From NCBI GenBank assembly GCA_030407085.1, contig CM059582.1:84723501-84787500 (forward strand): a stretch of DNA of 64,000 bases, given 5' to 3'. The DNA comes from Trichopria drosophilae (taxonomy: Eukaryota > Arthropoda > Insecta > Hymenoptera > Diapriidae). Numbering within the stretch: the first letter of the stretch is position 1; each line of letters begins with the position of its first letter. Position numbers and translations under genes: made by a program. Positions 44,914 through 56,858 of this stretch are shown in pieces. Under the pieces are notes generated by a model that saw only the letters and a program-made list of their open reading frames with translations, had not been told where the DNA came from and ran no database searches.

Positions 44914-45246
44914 ATGTGAACAAACAGTTAATGTAAAACTTGAAAAAGTTAAATATAAATTTATATCAATTTATTTAGCACAGTATCTGAAACCATTTAA
45001 ATACAAACAAGCAGCGACTAAACAATTTTGGTACATTTATATGATGATGTGAAAAAAACCATGCATATTATACACAATATAATTTTGAAACATAAAGGAC
45101 CCAATGTCACAAAACTTATGGGACTTGGCCCTCGGTTAAATTCGCTGAAAGTCATTTATGTTGTAGCCCTTGATGTACTGATAAAAAGTGTCCATGTTCA
45201 CAAAGCTTGAAAATCAATAGTTTTTTCTACACGTACATTCTAAGAA

Positions 45247-45935
45247 GGGGAAAGTGGGGTAAACTGTGACACAGGGCATACTGTTCAAGACTTCTCGAAA
45301 CCTGTGCACCAAAAAATCCAATATTTTTGTATAATATTAAGGTTGTCACTGCCAATTAAAAAAAAAAACGTGAAAATAACGGGGTTCTTAAGGATGGTGG
45401 TGAGTAATAGATAAGAGTTTCGAGGCATCTAAAGTAACCTTTTTTGTCTCAATTTCCTTCTTTCATAAATTTACATATATTTTGTCTGTGTCATTAGTAA
45501 GGCATCAACTGAATAATAGAATAATCAAAGATAACAATCCAATTAAAAAATTAACCAACAATTTTAAATTTCTTAAAATTTAATGAAATTTGTAAAAATC
45601 ATCATGTGAGGTTCATTGCGACACAGAATTGTGGGGCAGTTTTTGACATAACATGCAGATTGTATTATTTAACGAAATATTGTTTTTAACACTTGTAGAT
45701 TGGAGATTGGAATTAAATAAAAAATGTAACAAAAATGTTCGCTGTGATAAAAAGTGAATATGTAACGAATAAGTAAATATATAAGGTAAAAAATTCGTTA
45801 TTATTTTGATAAAAATTTTATAAATATAAAATTAATAATAAAAAAAGGTAATAAAAATCATTATAATAAATCATAATGTATTTAAAAAAAATTATTTTCC
45901 TGCCTTACATCATACGTCACAATGTACCCCACATT
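45247..45935. mobile_element. MITE-like element with GTGGGGTAAACTGTGAC-type ends
   Basis: The left end AGTGGGGTAAACTGTGACAC and the reverse complement of GTCACAATGTACCCCACATT at the right form imperfect inverted repeats. An internal related word (GCGACACAGAATTGTGGGGC) is at about 45618. No coding region. Confidence 0.4.
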
Positions 45936-46698
45936 ATAAAATACTACCTGTCACACCTGACCCAACAGCTATGTTCAACCCAGATAGCAAAATTCCGACA
46001 GGTTGTAGAAAAGGAACAGGCAACCGTTGTAGAAACGGTTGTAAGTAAAACGCCTGCAATTACGTCCGCAATTAGCAGGCAAGTTGTAGGAGACAGTTGC
46101 AAATTACAGCACCTCATATTTGCGTACAAAAAATAAGCAACGTTTGCTCACACATGAAGATAGCAGAAAGAAGCGTGCAACTGTTCCTGGCAATTTGTAG
46201 ATTCTAAGACGGAAACAGTTGACGATATGTTTCATACCGCGTCAAAGAGAGGAAAATAAATACAACAATTTCCGACTCTTTGCCTACCTTAAACAGGAAA
46301 CATTTATATACATTCCAAGAACCAGAAAGCGATGGGCAACCGCTTTCGGAAAGTTGTGCACTAAAAGTAGGAAACAGTTGTCAGTACAAGGATTCTTGAG
46401 CATGACCCGAGGTGGACAAAATTTTGCGCGGATCTTGAAGGATTGCAAATAATTTTCCATGGAATTTTCTTTTACATACTTTCTTTCAAAATATCAGTCA
46501 CCATCTGAATGATTTTGGATAAATTCTATCGCTAGGAAGTACTTAAAACTTAATGCGGTCACGAACTGAACAGCAGTTTAGATATGCAGATTACACGACA
46601 GCTATAATCCGACAGTTAATTCATAACTCCTGTATTCGTTATTAAGTACTGCCTAGTGACATTATATATGCAAAATCAGTATCCCTGTAATTAATATG
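45936..46698. other. Non-coding stretch with GTTGTAG-type words
   Basis: Around 45990-46140 and 46370 the words AGGTTGTAG, CGTTGTAGAAACGG and AAGTTGTAGG recur irregularly. No gene is supported. Confidence 0.3.
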
Positions 46699-47200
46699 CA
46701 GGGTGGCCCATTTTAATCGCTGCACCCGAATTTCTCGAAACCTAAGCCAGATAGGGAAAAACGGTTCGGACAAAAGTTGTCCAGGACAATGAGGGCCATC
46801 TGTCTGCGCAATTAGTTGTGACCTTGAGATTTTCTTTCAAGGTCATTTGAAGGTCAAAGTTTTTTTTTTATTAATGGGAACCCCTATATTTGACACCGGA
46901 TTCGAAAAGAGCGGAAAATATTACGTCGGAAAGGGTATTTCGAAATTTTTTTTGTATGACCCTTAGAAGGTCATTTCAAGGTCAAAATTTAAAACATCCT
47001 GTGGTTGCTATTTGATTGCAAGGTCGTTAATGTTCTTTTAGGAGGAATATTCAACCCCAATCTGACAACGACCTTGAAAAGTTTGTACTTCTAGCGTTAC
47101 ACAGAAACAACGACGTGGACGTAATAAGTTCTGTTTTCTTTGGGGTGCTTATTTACCGAGAGTCCCCGTGTCTCTCACTGGGATGCTTTATTAAGCGTGT
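46699..47200. mobile_element. One-ended mariner-like remnant
   Basis: It starts CAGGGTGGCCCATTTTAATC after TA-containing sequence, like the ends of the DD41D elements at 4.8-9.6 kb. It has CAAGGTCA-type repeats at 46830-46860 and 46965-46985. Its block at about 47090-47180 (ACAACGACGTGGACGTA) is shared with mariner A at about 5090-5170. No transposase and no matching right end were found. Confidence 0.6.
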
Positions 47201-47833
47201 TCTCTCCAAAAGTCGGAAGTCAGATTTGACTGTGGCGGCACCTACAACTTTTAAGTGTACTGATTGGAATGACATCTGCTGACGATATTACGAATTTCGA
47301 CTTTCGTCCTCTCGTCAGTATCGTACCAAAAATTTTCTCGAGGGGTTCTTAGCGGGGCACCAAAATTTTGTTTGCATGTGTATATGAATACACATGTATA
47401 GGAGCGACGATATTCATACATGTCAGTCGGGGAAGGCCGAAGATGGCCGAGATCGCCAAGAGTCCATCCGAAATTCGGTGCTATAGCATATATATGCATT
47501 TACCGCGATCGTCCGAATGTTTCGACGGCGAAGCTCATTTTCTCTCATGCGATAGAATTTTTCCCGGCAGCAATCCGACGGATTCGGACAGGTCACTCGT
47601 ACATACCATGGTATATACCATGCACGGAAAAAAGTCCGCGCATATGCAGTCAGGGCAGAGCGTGCGCTGGTAATAGGGATCCCGCCTTTCCGCATCAACA
47701 ATGGTGCACTGACCATGAGAGTACGGCGCTGTGAGCGCGACAGGAAAGAACGAACCCTCTCCATTTAAATACGAGGCTGAGTGAGCATCAGTTTTTTGAG
47801 TGCACATGAGCATCAAGATTCTCATTAGGGTTA

Positions 47834-48655
47834 CACGTAAAAACTTTTGGGAGCGCTGCTCACCCAAACCGGGCGGGTAGCGCTCCCGCGGCACTTTTAA
47901 CTTTTCAAATGATGATTAAAAATATAAGAGCGTAAAAACAAATCTTTTTCTGAATAAATATGGATTCATACTATCATTAAGAAAGTTTATGCACTATTTT
48001 TAGACCATCAAATTACTTATATGGTTTATAAAGATCGTTAAACGCGTAAAAACCGGCACTTTTTCCATTTTAACGCTTCTGTATCAAGAACAGAGCAAAA
48101 TAGAGTAAAATTGCACGCTTTGCAATTTGCAAGCTTTTCTGTAGAGCGTGAAATTTCCTACAAAAAAGTCAGTGGCAGCCCTAGTCTAATATTAATAGTT
48201 TAGCCAGAAATAACACTGGAACGTCAACTTGCAGTTTGATCGATAACCCATGTAAAATATTCGGAATATTCTGTTTAAATTCGTGTTTTCTTTCTGGCCA
48301 AACTATTAATGTTACACTATCGCTGCCCGTGACTTTTTTGTAGGAAATTTCACGCTCTACAGAAAAGCTTTAGTGCAATTTTACTCTTTTTTGCTCTGTT
48401 TTTGATACGGAAGCGTTAAAATGGGAAAAGTGCCGGTTTTTACGCTTTTAACGATCTTTATAAACCATATAAGTAATTTGATAGTCTACAAATATAGCAT
48501 AAACTTTCTTAATAATAGTATGAATCGATATCTATTAAAAAAAAAATTTATCTCTACGCCCTTATATTTTTAATCATCATTTGAAAAGTTAAAAGGGCTG
48601 CGGGAGGGCTGCCCGCCCGGTTTGGGTGAGCAGCGCTCCTAAAGGGTTTTCCGTG
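47834..48655. mobile_element. 822-bp palindromic MITE with TA duplication and preserved empty site
   Basis: Two arms of roughly 390 bp meet around 48244. The ends read CACGTAAAAACTTTTGGGAG on the left and, in reverse complement, CACGGAAAACCCTTTAGGAG on the right. TA flanks both sides (47832-47833, 48656-48657). The opposite foldback arm at about 50195-50210 reads straight through (GGTTACC in complement) and so shows the target before insertion. Confidence 0.85.
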
Positions 48656-49324
48656 TACCAGACGTATTCATTTATAACCGGACGCTCAACTCTAAAACTA
48701 TGAGCTTCTATAAGAAAATGCTAAGAATGAGTTGTTTTGAAAAAGTAATTTATTTGATAATATCTGCTTAATACATATTTCATAATCATGTTGAATGCAT
48801 CGATTGTCAGTTTAACCCATTAACGCCTGAAATGACAATTTTTATACTTCATTTTCAAACAAGTATTTCGTATCAAAATCAAATTTTAAAACAATTGAGA
48901 GGTACGTATCCTACTATTTTCGAGGTTGCTGTTCAAGATTCCGAGGTCAAAATTGAGTTTCAGCCATCAGAAATTCCAATATGGCGCCGAATATGAAAAA
49001 GATTTCCAAAAAATTGGGAATTTTTTATTCTTATCAATTTTTTTCGAGCTATTAGAATATTGGAATTTTGTTGAAACCTTGCATAATGGTACATAAAATA
49101 GTTGAATTTTAAGACAAAATTTTACTTTTATACTCTACATCATTCTAACGACCTCAAAATGGCGTAAACAATGAAAATTTCTTTGAGAAATTTCTGGACG
49201 CTCTAACTCAAAAACTACGAACTTTAAAAAAAATGCCTAGAATGAAAAGTTCTTAAAATTTATCAAGCAACATAGTGGAATTTTTTCAAAATTTTTTGAT
49301 GATATTTGGAGAAATTTTTTTTCA

Positions 49325-49600
49325 ACATTTTGTTCAAAATTGTAATTTATTTACAAAAAATTCTGAAAAAACTTTAGTGTATTCTCTGATAAATTGTAAG
49401 AGTTATTTGTTCTTTGCAATTTTTTCGAAAAGTTGATAGTTTTCGAGGAAATGAATTTCCAATATTATAGTTTAGGATTTTTTCCCCCGAAGAACTATCA
49501 ACTTTTGGCAAAAATTGCAAAGGACAAAAAACTCGTAGAATTCATAAGTGAATACACCAAATTTTTTTCAGAATTTTTCATAAATAAATTATAATTTAAA
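49325..49600. repeat. Inverted repeat inside the foldback centre
   Basis: Arms at about 49325-49440 and 49495-49600 pair imperfectly (for example CGAAAAGTTGATAGTTTTCG against GAAGAACTATCAACTTTTGG). AT-rich and non-coding. Confidence 0.55.
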
Positions 49601-49814
49601 AAAAAAATTCCTCTACATTTTGCTCACCCGTGTAAAAAAAAAACATAATTTTACGTTTGTGGAAAAGTTTCCATTTTTGCGTAAAACTCCTTTCTTTTCA
49701 TTTGTCACATTTCATGGATATAAGACTCACACAAACAAAAATATTAAACGAAAATTAATTTTATATCAAATAAATTACTTATTTTTATTTTCATAATCAT
49801 GTTGAATGTATTGA

Positions 49815-50041
49815 TTGTCCGGATCAGTGACATGTTGGATGAAATAATTTCTTATTAATTAAGTATTTACGCGGTGGGTTATATTTTTTTTTACATATAA
49901 TATTATTTTTGTTAAATTAATGTTTTTATTCATAATTAATAAACTATTTAGTTCTGATAATAATGGACATGGTCATCGAAACGTCAAAAAAAAAATTGGT
50001 GTGAAATTATTTCATCCAACATGTCACTGATCCGGACAATC
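49815..50041. mobile_element. Small MITE with TCCGGATCAGTGACATG ends
   Basis: About 37-bp inverted ends (TCCGGATCAGTGACATGTTG and its complement) surround a spacer of about 150 bp. A related uninterrupted sequence at about 48790-48815 (CATAATCATGTTGAATGCAT) looks like an unoccupied relative of the left flank. Confidence 0.6.
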
Positions 50042-50445
50042 ATGATTATGAAATATGTATTAAGCAACGCCGGATGATAAATTCTCATACACCTATTATC
50101 AAATAAATTACTTTTTCAAAACAACTCATTCTCAGCATTTTCTTATAGAAGTTCATAGTTTTAGAGTTAGAGCGTCCGGTTATAAATGAATACGTCTGGT
50201 AACCCTAATGAGAATCTTGATGCTCGTGTGCACTCAAAAAACTGATCCTCACTCAACCTCGTATTTAAATGGAGAGGGTTCGTTTTTTCCAGTCGCGCTC
50301 ACAGCGCCGTACTCTCATGGTCGGTGCACCATTGTTGATACGGAAAGGCGGGATCCCTATTACCAGCTCACGCGCTGCGCGGACTTTTTTCCGTGTGGTA
50401 CATACGTCTCCCGTCGGAAAATCATACGAAGTTATCGCATAGAAT

Positions 50446-52603
50446 AGATGGCAAAAACGAATTTGTCAAAAAAACATTAGATTACATCCTAATTGTACGT
50501 TCAACGCCACATTTTTTTTTCTTGTAGATTTTAATCCTGAAAACTCGACAATCGCGTTGAAAATGTTTTATATTTATATATTTTTAAGATATTAATTTTA
50601 ATGTTTTGTTGTATAGGAACATGTTTTACACAGATTCAATTTATTTTCTGTCGTTTTTCTCATTGAAGGGTGTTACTACCATTATTTCTACATCTTTATA
50701 TTTTAATTTTCAACTATGATTTTATTTGTTTTCTCATCATTTTCGACCTAAAAACATACAGGGTGGTACCAATGTACAAATTGTAATTTTTTATCAGTTC
50801 ATAATTTTCCATTCTTTACCACTTTTTTCAAATCCATGTCAGAAGTTTAAAATGACAAAATATGCATAGAAAAAAAATCATCGCTGAAAAATATTAAAAA
50901 TTATAAGACAAAATGCATTTATAATAGTCCAATTTTACATTTTTTACACTAAACAGAGTTTGAACCATCTTAAAAGACTTTTTATTAATAAATTGCATGA
51001 CTTTATCAATAAAAGACTGTAATTTTTCTAAATATTTATCGATAGTTGATAATGAAAACATGTAAATTTCATGTTTAATAACAATATACAGAAAACTATT
51101 GAATTTTTGTATATTCTTTACCAATAAATTGTTATAAACAGTTATTGTTCATAAACAAAATAAAACGGGTAATTTATTTTTAACTTATATCGTACTTTCA
51201 ATGCTTAGTTTGTCGCTAACTGCGATATGCTAGACATGAGAAGAAGCGGGTTTTTCGTTTGTATTGTTTACTTATTATTTTTCACAACTAATTGACGATT
51301 TTTTACAAAACATTATGCATGTTTTGCATCTAATTTTTCTCGTAGAATCGATTCGCGAAGTCAGATTTTCCCTGAAACCACTTTTAATGAATTTCTTAAT
51401 AACAAGTTGTTATAAACAAGTGTTTTTAAACATAAAAAAAACGGGTATTTTATTTTTGTCATATACCCTATTTCCAATAGTTAGTTTGATGCTATCTGAT
51501 GGGCCTTAATTAACGCACTTTCTAATGTAATTAATATGGAGAATATATTTCATAACATCATAAATATATAAAGATTTAGAAAACGAATATTGAAGGTGGA
51601 GAATTAAAAAATCTTACAAAATTATGACGAATACCCAGATGTAACTTAAAAAAATTGCGATAAGACAATTTTTTTTAAATTTTGTATTTTGGGCCCTGAA
51701 TCGTGATGCTCTTCAGTTTCTAAATATTAATCGAAAGTTTGACGAAAAAAATTACGTAAATTCATAATTATTATTTGTAAAAGAACGGATTTTGAAGATA
51801 GATAAAATCATAAACGTATTCTTCAAAATGTGGAAGTAATGAAGACACTTCTTATGCACTGTTTAATATACCTGTGCATATGGCTAAAGTATTTTATATT
51901 TATTGGTAAAGAATATACAGAAATTAAAAATTTTGTTGTAATATTGTCAATTTCTATTGTTTTTCACTGTCAACTGTCGATAAATATTTAGAAAAATTTG
52001 AGTTTTTCTTTCTATTGATGAAGTCACGCAACAACTTTTAAATGAATGTTGATGGGCAAATAAAGAATGAACAATCAGAAACCTTCCAGAGAATTATAAG
52101 AAGTCCATTTACAGAAAAAAATTATATACAATGTAAATGCGCATTATTGATTATTTAAACATTACTTCCAAAATAATATTTCAATTGAACATATTCTAGG
52201 CAAGGAAGTACAAATCAAATATCAACTGTTGAAATTTAGCATTTATTAATAATAAAACTTTTCAGAGTCAAACACTGTCAAATTTGATTATTAAAATTGT
52301 CACTTTTATTAGAATTTTTTATAATTTTCAACTCCGAATTTTTTATGCATATTTTGTAACCAATCGATTTCTTGCTTGCATTTGAAAAAAAGTATATGTG
52401 GAATACGTCTAAAATGATGCAGGCAGATCGATGGCATGTTAAGAATTAACTTCAAGATGCACTATTCTACTTGAAAACTAAAGGAATACGTGTTTGTTTA
52501 CATTTTTATAAACAATTTTTTTTTATTGGTTAACGAAATTTATTACTTCAAATTTTGTCAATAAAACAAATTTTTTTTAAGTTGCTCATTCGGATGCTCT
52601 GAA
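50446..52603. other. AT-rich, gene-free; contains nested inverted and direct repeats
   Basis: An inverted repeat pairs about 50985-51128 with 51896-52040 (TATTGGTAAAGAATATACA type, then CGATAAATATTTAGAAAAAT). Within it, 51120-51230 and 51395-51505 are diverged direct repeats (AAACGGGTA-TTTATTTTT, then TTAGTTTG). No coding region is supported. Confidence 0.5.
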
Positions 52604-54128
52604 TTTACTTATAGCCGTTTGAAGTTTATAAATCAGTAACAATTGCAATTTTTGTGTAAAAAAAGGGTAACATTTTTTTTTAATCAGTTTTCAACTGATT
52701 TTACTAGTTTATATGCGAGACATTAAATCGTTACTAATGGGTGTTTTGTTACAAAATGATATGCTCAAAATTTGTCAATTTTCAAAAAAAGAGAGTACGA
52801 AATTTGTTTAAATTCCTTTTTTTCAAATATCTTTGTTGCCAAAAAATTGTCCACGTTTTCAATTAACAGTTTATCATTGCTATTAATTTAAAAAAAATGT
52901 CGATAAAGTCATTCTTGTAAGACACTTTGTAAGCTCTCACTTTGTTCATATGAAATTTTGTCGTAAAATCAATACCAACAAAGATATTTGCAAAAAAAGG
53001 AATGGAAACAAATTTTGTACTCACTTTTTTTCAAAATTGACAACTTTTGAGCAAATCATTCAGTAACGATTTAATGTCTCGCATTTCCTTTATATATATT
53101 ATGATTTTTTCCGTGTATCATATGTCTACTTGAATTTCGTATTTAGGATGATGCAAAGTATCATTTGATAGATAATTCATAGTCAATATTTAGATACATG
53201 TTACTTTCGGTATATGTTTTATAGATGACAAGATATGGCCAATTTAAAAAACATAAAAAAACACGGGGTGAAGCGGCGATATCGGGGTAAAGTGGCGAAC
53301 CCTTATATTTAGAGGTCTCTGAGACGACTATCATAAAATTAAGTGCAAGTCATAATTTGTTAAGTTATTATTGTTTGTTTTAATAAAAATAAAATTTCCA
53401 CGTTGGTGGAATGAACCTCTTCAGATATATCAAAATTTCCAACAACAGTAAAAAAAGATATTGCATATTCGGAATCTTTGAATACTGGTATTATATCAGT
53501 ATCACATATTTTAACTTCGTCTTGAGTTACTCAATGCATTCGTCAAAAGGGAATTCTAAATTAAAAAAATAATCACGGAATAGAGACATCCAGGAAAAAA
53601 TTTCGCCTCTTAACCCCAAAGTATCATTTGGACTTGCAGAGACGATATCTCATTATAAACACACAAAAAAGGAACAATTCATGTTTTATAAATAAGTCCA
53701 AAAAATATACTTTTAGAATAAATGTATAAATAGCGATTATTAAACTGTCAAAATGAAGATATTGACCAATCTAAGAACAAAGTACAGGAAAATGATTGAA
53801 AATTTTGTTTAAAAATTACATTTCTCGCTCCCAAAGGTAACTAAGAGAACAAAAATGAAATATCATGCCTCAAAATGTGAAAAATTGTGTAAACAAAGAA
53901 ACCACACATGATATTTTACAATCAGTATGATCATAATGGAAATATTTGAGATTCGTCACTTCGCCCCATTCACCGCTTCGCCCCGTCTTCCCCTATATAT
54001 ATAAACTAGTAAATTCGGTTGAAACCCGATTTTTAAACAAAAATTTTACGCTTGTTTTTCAACAAAAATCGTAATTGTTAATAATTTTGCTTTTTTTGTT
54101 TGAAACTTCAAACGGCTATAACTTTACC
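52604..54128. mobile_element. Foldback element with nested palindrome and MITE
   Basis: Outer arms about 52604-52714 and 53997-54128 share TATAGCCGTTTGAAGTTT and TTTACTAGTTTATAT in inverted orientation, at lower similarity than the other foldbacks. Inside is a tighter palindrome (about 52715-52845 against 52975-53095) and a MITE at 53262-53980. Confidence 0.5.
53262..53980. mobile_element. MITE-like element with ACGGGGTGAAGCGGCGA ends
   Basis: The left end ACGGGGTGAAGCGGCGATAT and the right end in reverse complement (GACGGGGCGAAGCGGTGAAT) form inverted repeats of about 40 bp. The interior is non-coding. The ends resemble, loosely, the 45247 element. Confidence 0.5.
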
Positions 54129-55794
54129 AGTTCATCGTAAAAACTCCAACCTGTGCTCATTTTACAGATATTCGCATCCTCTTCAAAACACATTACTGTA
54201 CTATTACTGTGTAAATGTAGCCAAAAAATACTTATTTACAAACAAGTACATGAAAATAGCAAATTTTAATAGTTTTCTTTTGTACCGTCGTGGATTTATG
54301 ATCAAAATGATTTTTTTATTAAACACATACATTAAAAATTTCATTATCTACACCTTTCATTATGCACTTTTCGCACACGAAGCACGGTTTTAGAGTAATT
54401 ATTGATTATCGCAAAAAAGTTCCGATTGTGCGTATTTCTTTATTAAACCTTCATATCTCCGTAAATATTAAACGTGTAGCATTACATAAAAAAAGGAAAA
54501 TTATTCGTAATTTCATCATCCTCTACAACTTTTATTTGAAGCATTTTTCGATCCGAATGGTTATTTTTTATTTCTAAGCGAAAAATGCGCAATCCTCGCG
54601 CTCATTACAGTTGATCCGCAAATCTGCTAATATTTGAAAAAAATCTCTCGGCTTCTATTGATCGTAGTTTAAAAAAGTTTTTTAAAAATGAAATTGTGCG
54701 GAATTTTCCTAGCTACAATTTTTGTATCTTTCTTTTTTTTCGTTTAAAGTGATATTTTTCGAGTTATTTCAGAAAAACATATTTTTTGGACACATAGCAG
54801 CTTGTACGGATGAGGACTTTTGAGAGAGTAAAAAGTACAAGATAAGCCTGTTTCCAAAATTTTCAGCCAACTACTAATTTTTAAATACAAATCGAAAAAT
54901 ATCGGCCCCCTTTAGTAGGCTATAATGCAATTATTTCTAACAAATTTTTAAACACAAAAAATTGCCAAGTACCGCTGCTGTCCTAGCAATGAGCATTACG
55001 GATTGAACATTATGAAATTTGTAGTGTAATATATACACTACAAATTATATTAATTTTCATATTAGATTTTTTTAAAAGATCTACATTTTCTGCGTTCTAC
55101 TTTTAATTTTAATAAAGTAGTAAATGCGTATCCGAAATCCCAAACCTCGGTTAAAAGCAATACAAAATTTGTTGCATTAAAACCAAAATAAAATGAATAA
55201 AAACCAGAATATAAATGAATAAAAATGCATTCAAAATTTCGATCCCTTTAAATTCATTTCCATTTACTGGGATATGCACTATATCCTAAACACAAAATGG
55301 ACAGTGAGTGCAGATATACTAAAAAATTAATTTTGAGCATCGACCACATAAAAATCGGTTGCAATAAAATAAAACACGAACATTTGGTTGAAAACATAAT
55401 ATAGGTAAAGTGTGATATTATTCTATGAATAAAATGTCGATGATATATACAGCCTTTCTACGTGATCTTTAAAAAATATAGTAAACGCGTGTCCGAAATT
55501 CAACAAAATGAAATGGTGTTCTATGACCCAAGAAACCCGAACCTCGGCGGCTATAGTATAATCCGCATCGAAAGAAGGCTGGCACGATCCGCGAAGTTAT
55601 TTCTTATGTATACGCATGTGTGCGTCCCTCTTACACGCTATTTTGCTTGTGTGAGTGTCATAAGGGAAGCGGGCCCCGCTTAGCACCCGCAAAAACATAC
55701 GGTACTGGTATACGCCCGAAGCGGCACACCTCGTAGAATCGCGGAACTATTTCCTGTCATTTTTCGCCTTGTGTCCGCCATTGCTCGCTTCGAA
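54129..55794. other. AT-rich, gene-free stretch
   Basis: Short open frames at about 54100-54577 look random (Tyr/Phe/Lys/Asn-rich, no motif). A GC-richer block is at about 55520-55760. Nothing else is recognised. Confidence 0.35.
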
Positions 55795-56137
55795 TCGTAG
55801 ATGCAAAAATTTGGCTTCAATTCGAAATAAAACGACATGCAATTATTTGGAATAGAAGCCGGCCGATGTCAAGAATGGACGCAAATGCCCCTTTTTGGCA
55901 AAAATGCTATGGATAATGAGTAATTAACCGTTTTTGTGGTGCTCACTAACACACGTAAAGCCTGTGTACGTGTGCCTTCAAAAAGGGTTGTCGGAAATCA
56001 TTTTTTTACGGGCTTAAACAAATTTTTTTGCCAAAAAGGGGCCTTTGCGTCCATTCTTGGATGAAAAGGGCTCATGACTAATGCGTTTCCAGCACGATTC
56101 CATACAAATTGAAGGAGAATTTTTGCATCTACGATTA
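55795..56137. repeat. Foldback repeat (MITE candidate)
   Basis: The outer pair TCGTAGATGCAAAAATTT (about 55795) and its complement (about 56118) encloses a longer pair. That pair is TCAAGAATGGACGCAAATGC at 55868 against GCGTCCATTCTTGG near 56047, with GCCCCTTTTTGGCAAAAA. The loop is about 120 bp. Confidence 0.6.
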
Positions 56138-56455
56138 CTTCCGGTCTAGAAGTTCCAAAGCCACCACCGTTAAGGGTATTCTCTCCGAGCACCGGAACGC
56201 CACTCTATATTTTTCTCCGATCCATATTTTTTCATGCAACCTTTTGGAATCGCATCTAAATAGTGTCAAGAAAAAATGCATCCTCTTGAAATTGGGTGCT
56301 AATTGTTTATTTATTTAATAACAACAAATAAGTGTAAAATTAGTTGTAAAATTAAATATATGGAGTATGAACGGTTGACAAATTTTGAAAATAATTTCCT
56401 AGGGGTTTTCGAGTATGCTGAATACGAATTCGATGTCAGATTTTACAAATTCAAA

Positions 56456-56815
56456 ATGGCGGATTCAAAATGGCCGACGAAAATGTGAAATATTGCAAAA
56501 TTAACCGAATAAATTGATGTTTTTAGGTTTTTTGGGTGCGGTAATTACAAATTTGATATCGTAATTTAAAAATCCAAAATGGCGGATCCAAAATGGCCGA
56601 TGAAAATGTCAAATATTGCAAAGTTAACCGAATAAATTGTTTTTTTTTTAGATTTTTTCAGGCACGGTAATTACAATTTTGATATCGTAATTGAAAATTT
56701 TGTAATGGCGGATCCAAAATGGCCGATGAAAATGTAAAATATTGCAAAATTAACAGAATAAAGGTTTTTTTTCGTTCGCTTGAGACAAAATAAAATGCGG
56801 TATAACATTTTTGAC
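56456..56815. repeat. Three tandem copies of a 123-126-bp unit
   Basis: Each unit starts ATGGCGGATCCAAAATGGCC (first copy GGATTC) at 56456, 56579 and 56705, followed by AAATATTGCAAAATTAAC and a T-run. Copies differ by small indels and substitutions. Non-coding. Confidence 0.85.
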
Positions 56816-56858
56816 GTATTTATTAAAATAGTATAAATTACAATATCATATAAATTAG

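Larger units (their letters stand above)
47548..50445. mobile_element. Large composite foldback element hosting smaller MITEs
   Basis: The left arm (about 47548-47833 plus 48656-48810) pairs with the right arm (about 50020-50445). The best-matching ends are CACGGAAAAAAGTCCGCG at 47623 and its complement ending at 50395. The left arm is split by the 822-bp MITE at 47834-48655. The centre holds two more inverted repeats. No coding region is supported. Outer limits are approximate. Confidence 0.7.

Noticed and set aside
46005..46140. Recurring GTTGTAG words as a structured repeat array
   Set aside because: Spacing is irregular and no consistent unit could be drawn.
54100..54577. Two overlapping small frames (97 and 71 codons)
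   Set aside because: Composition matches random AT-rich DNA, and they overlap a foldback arm.
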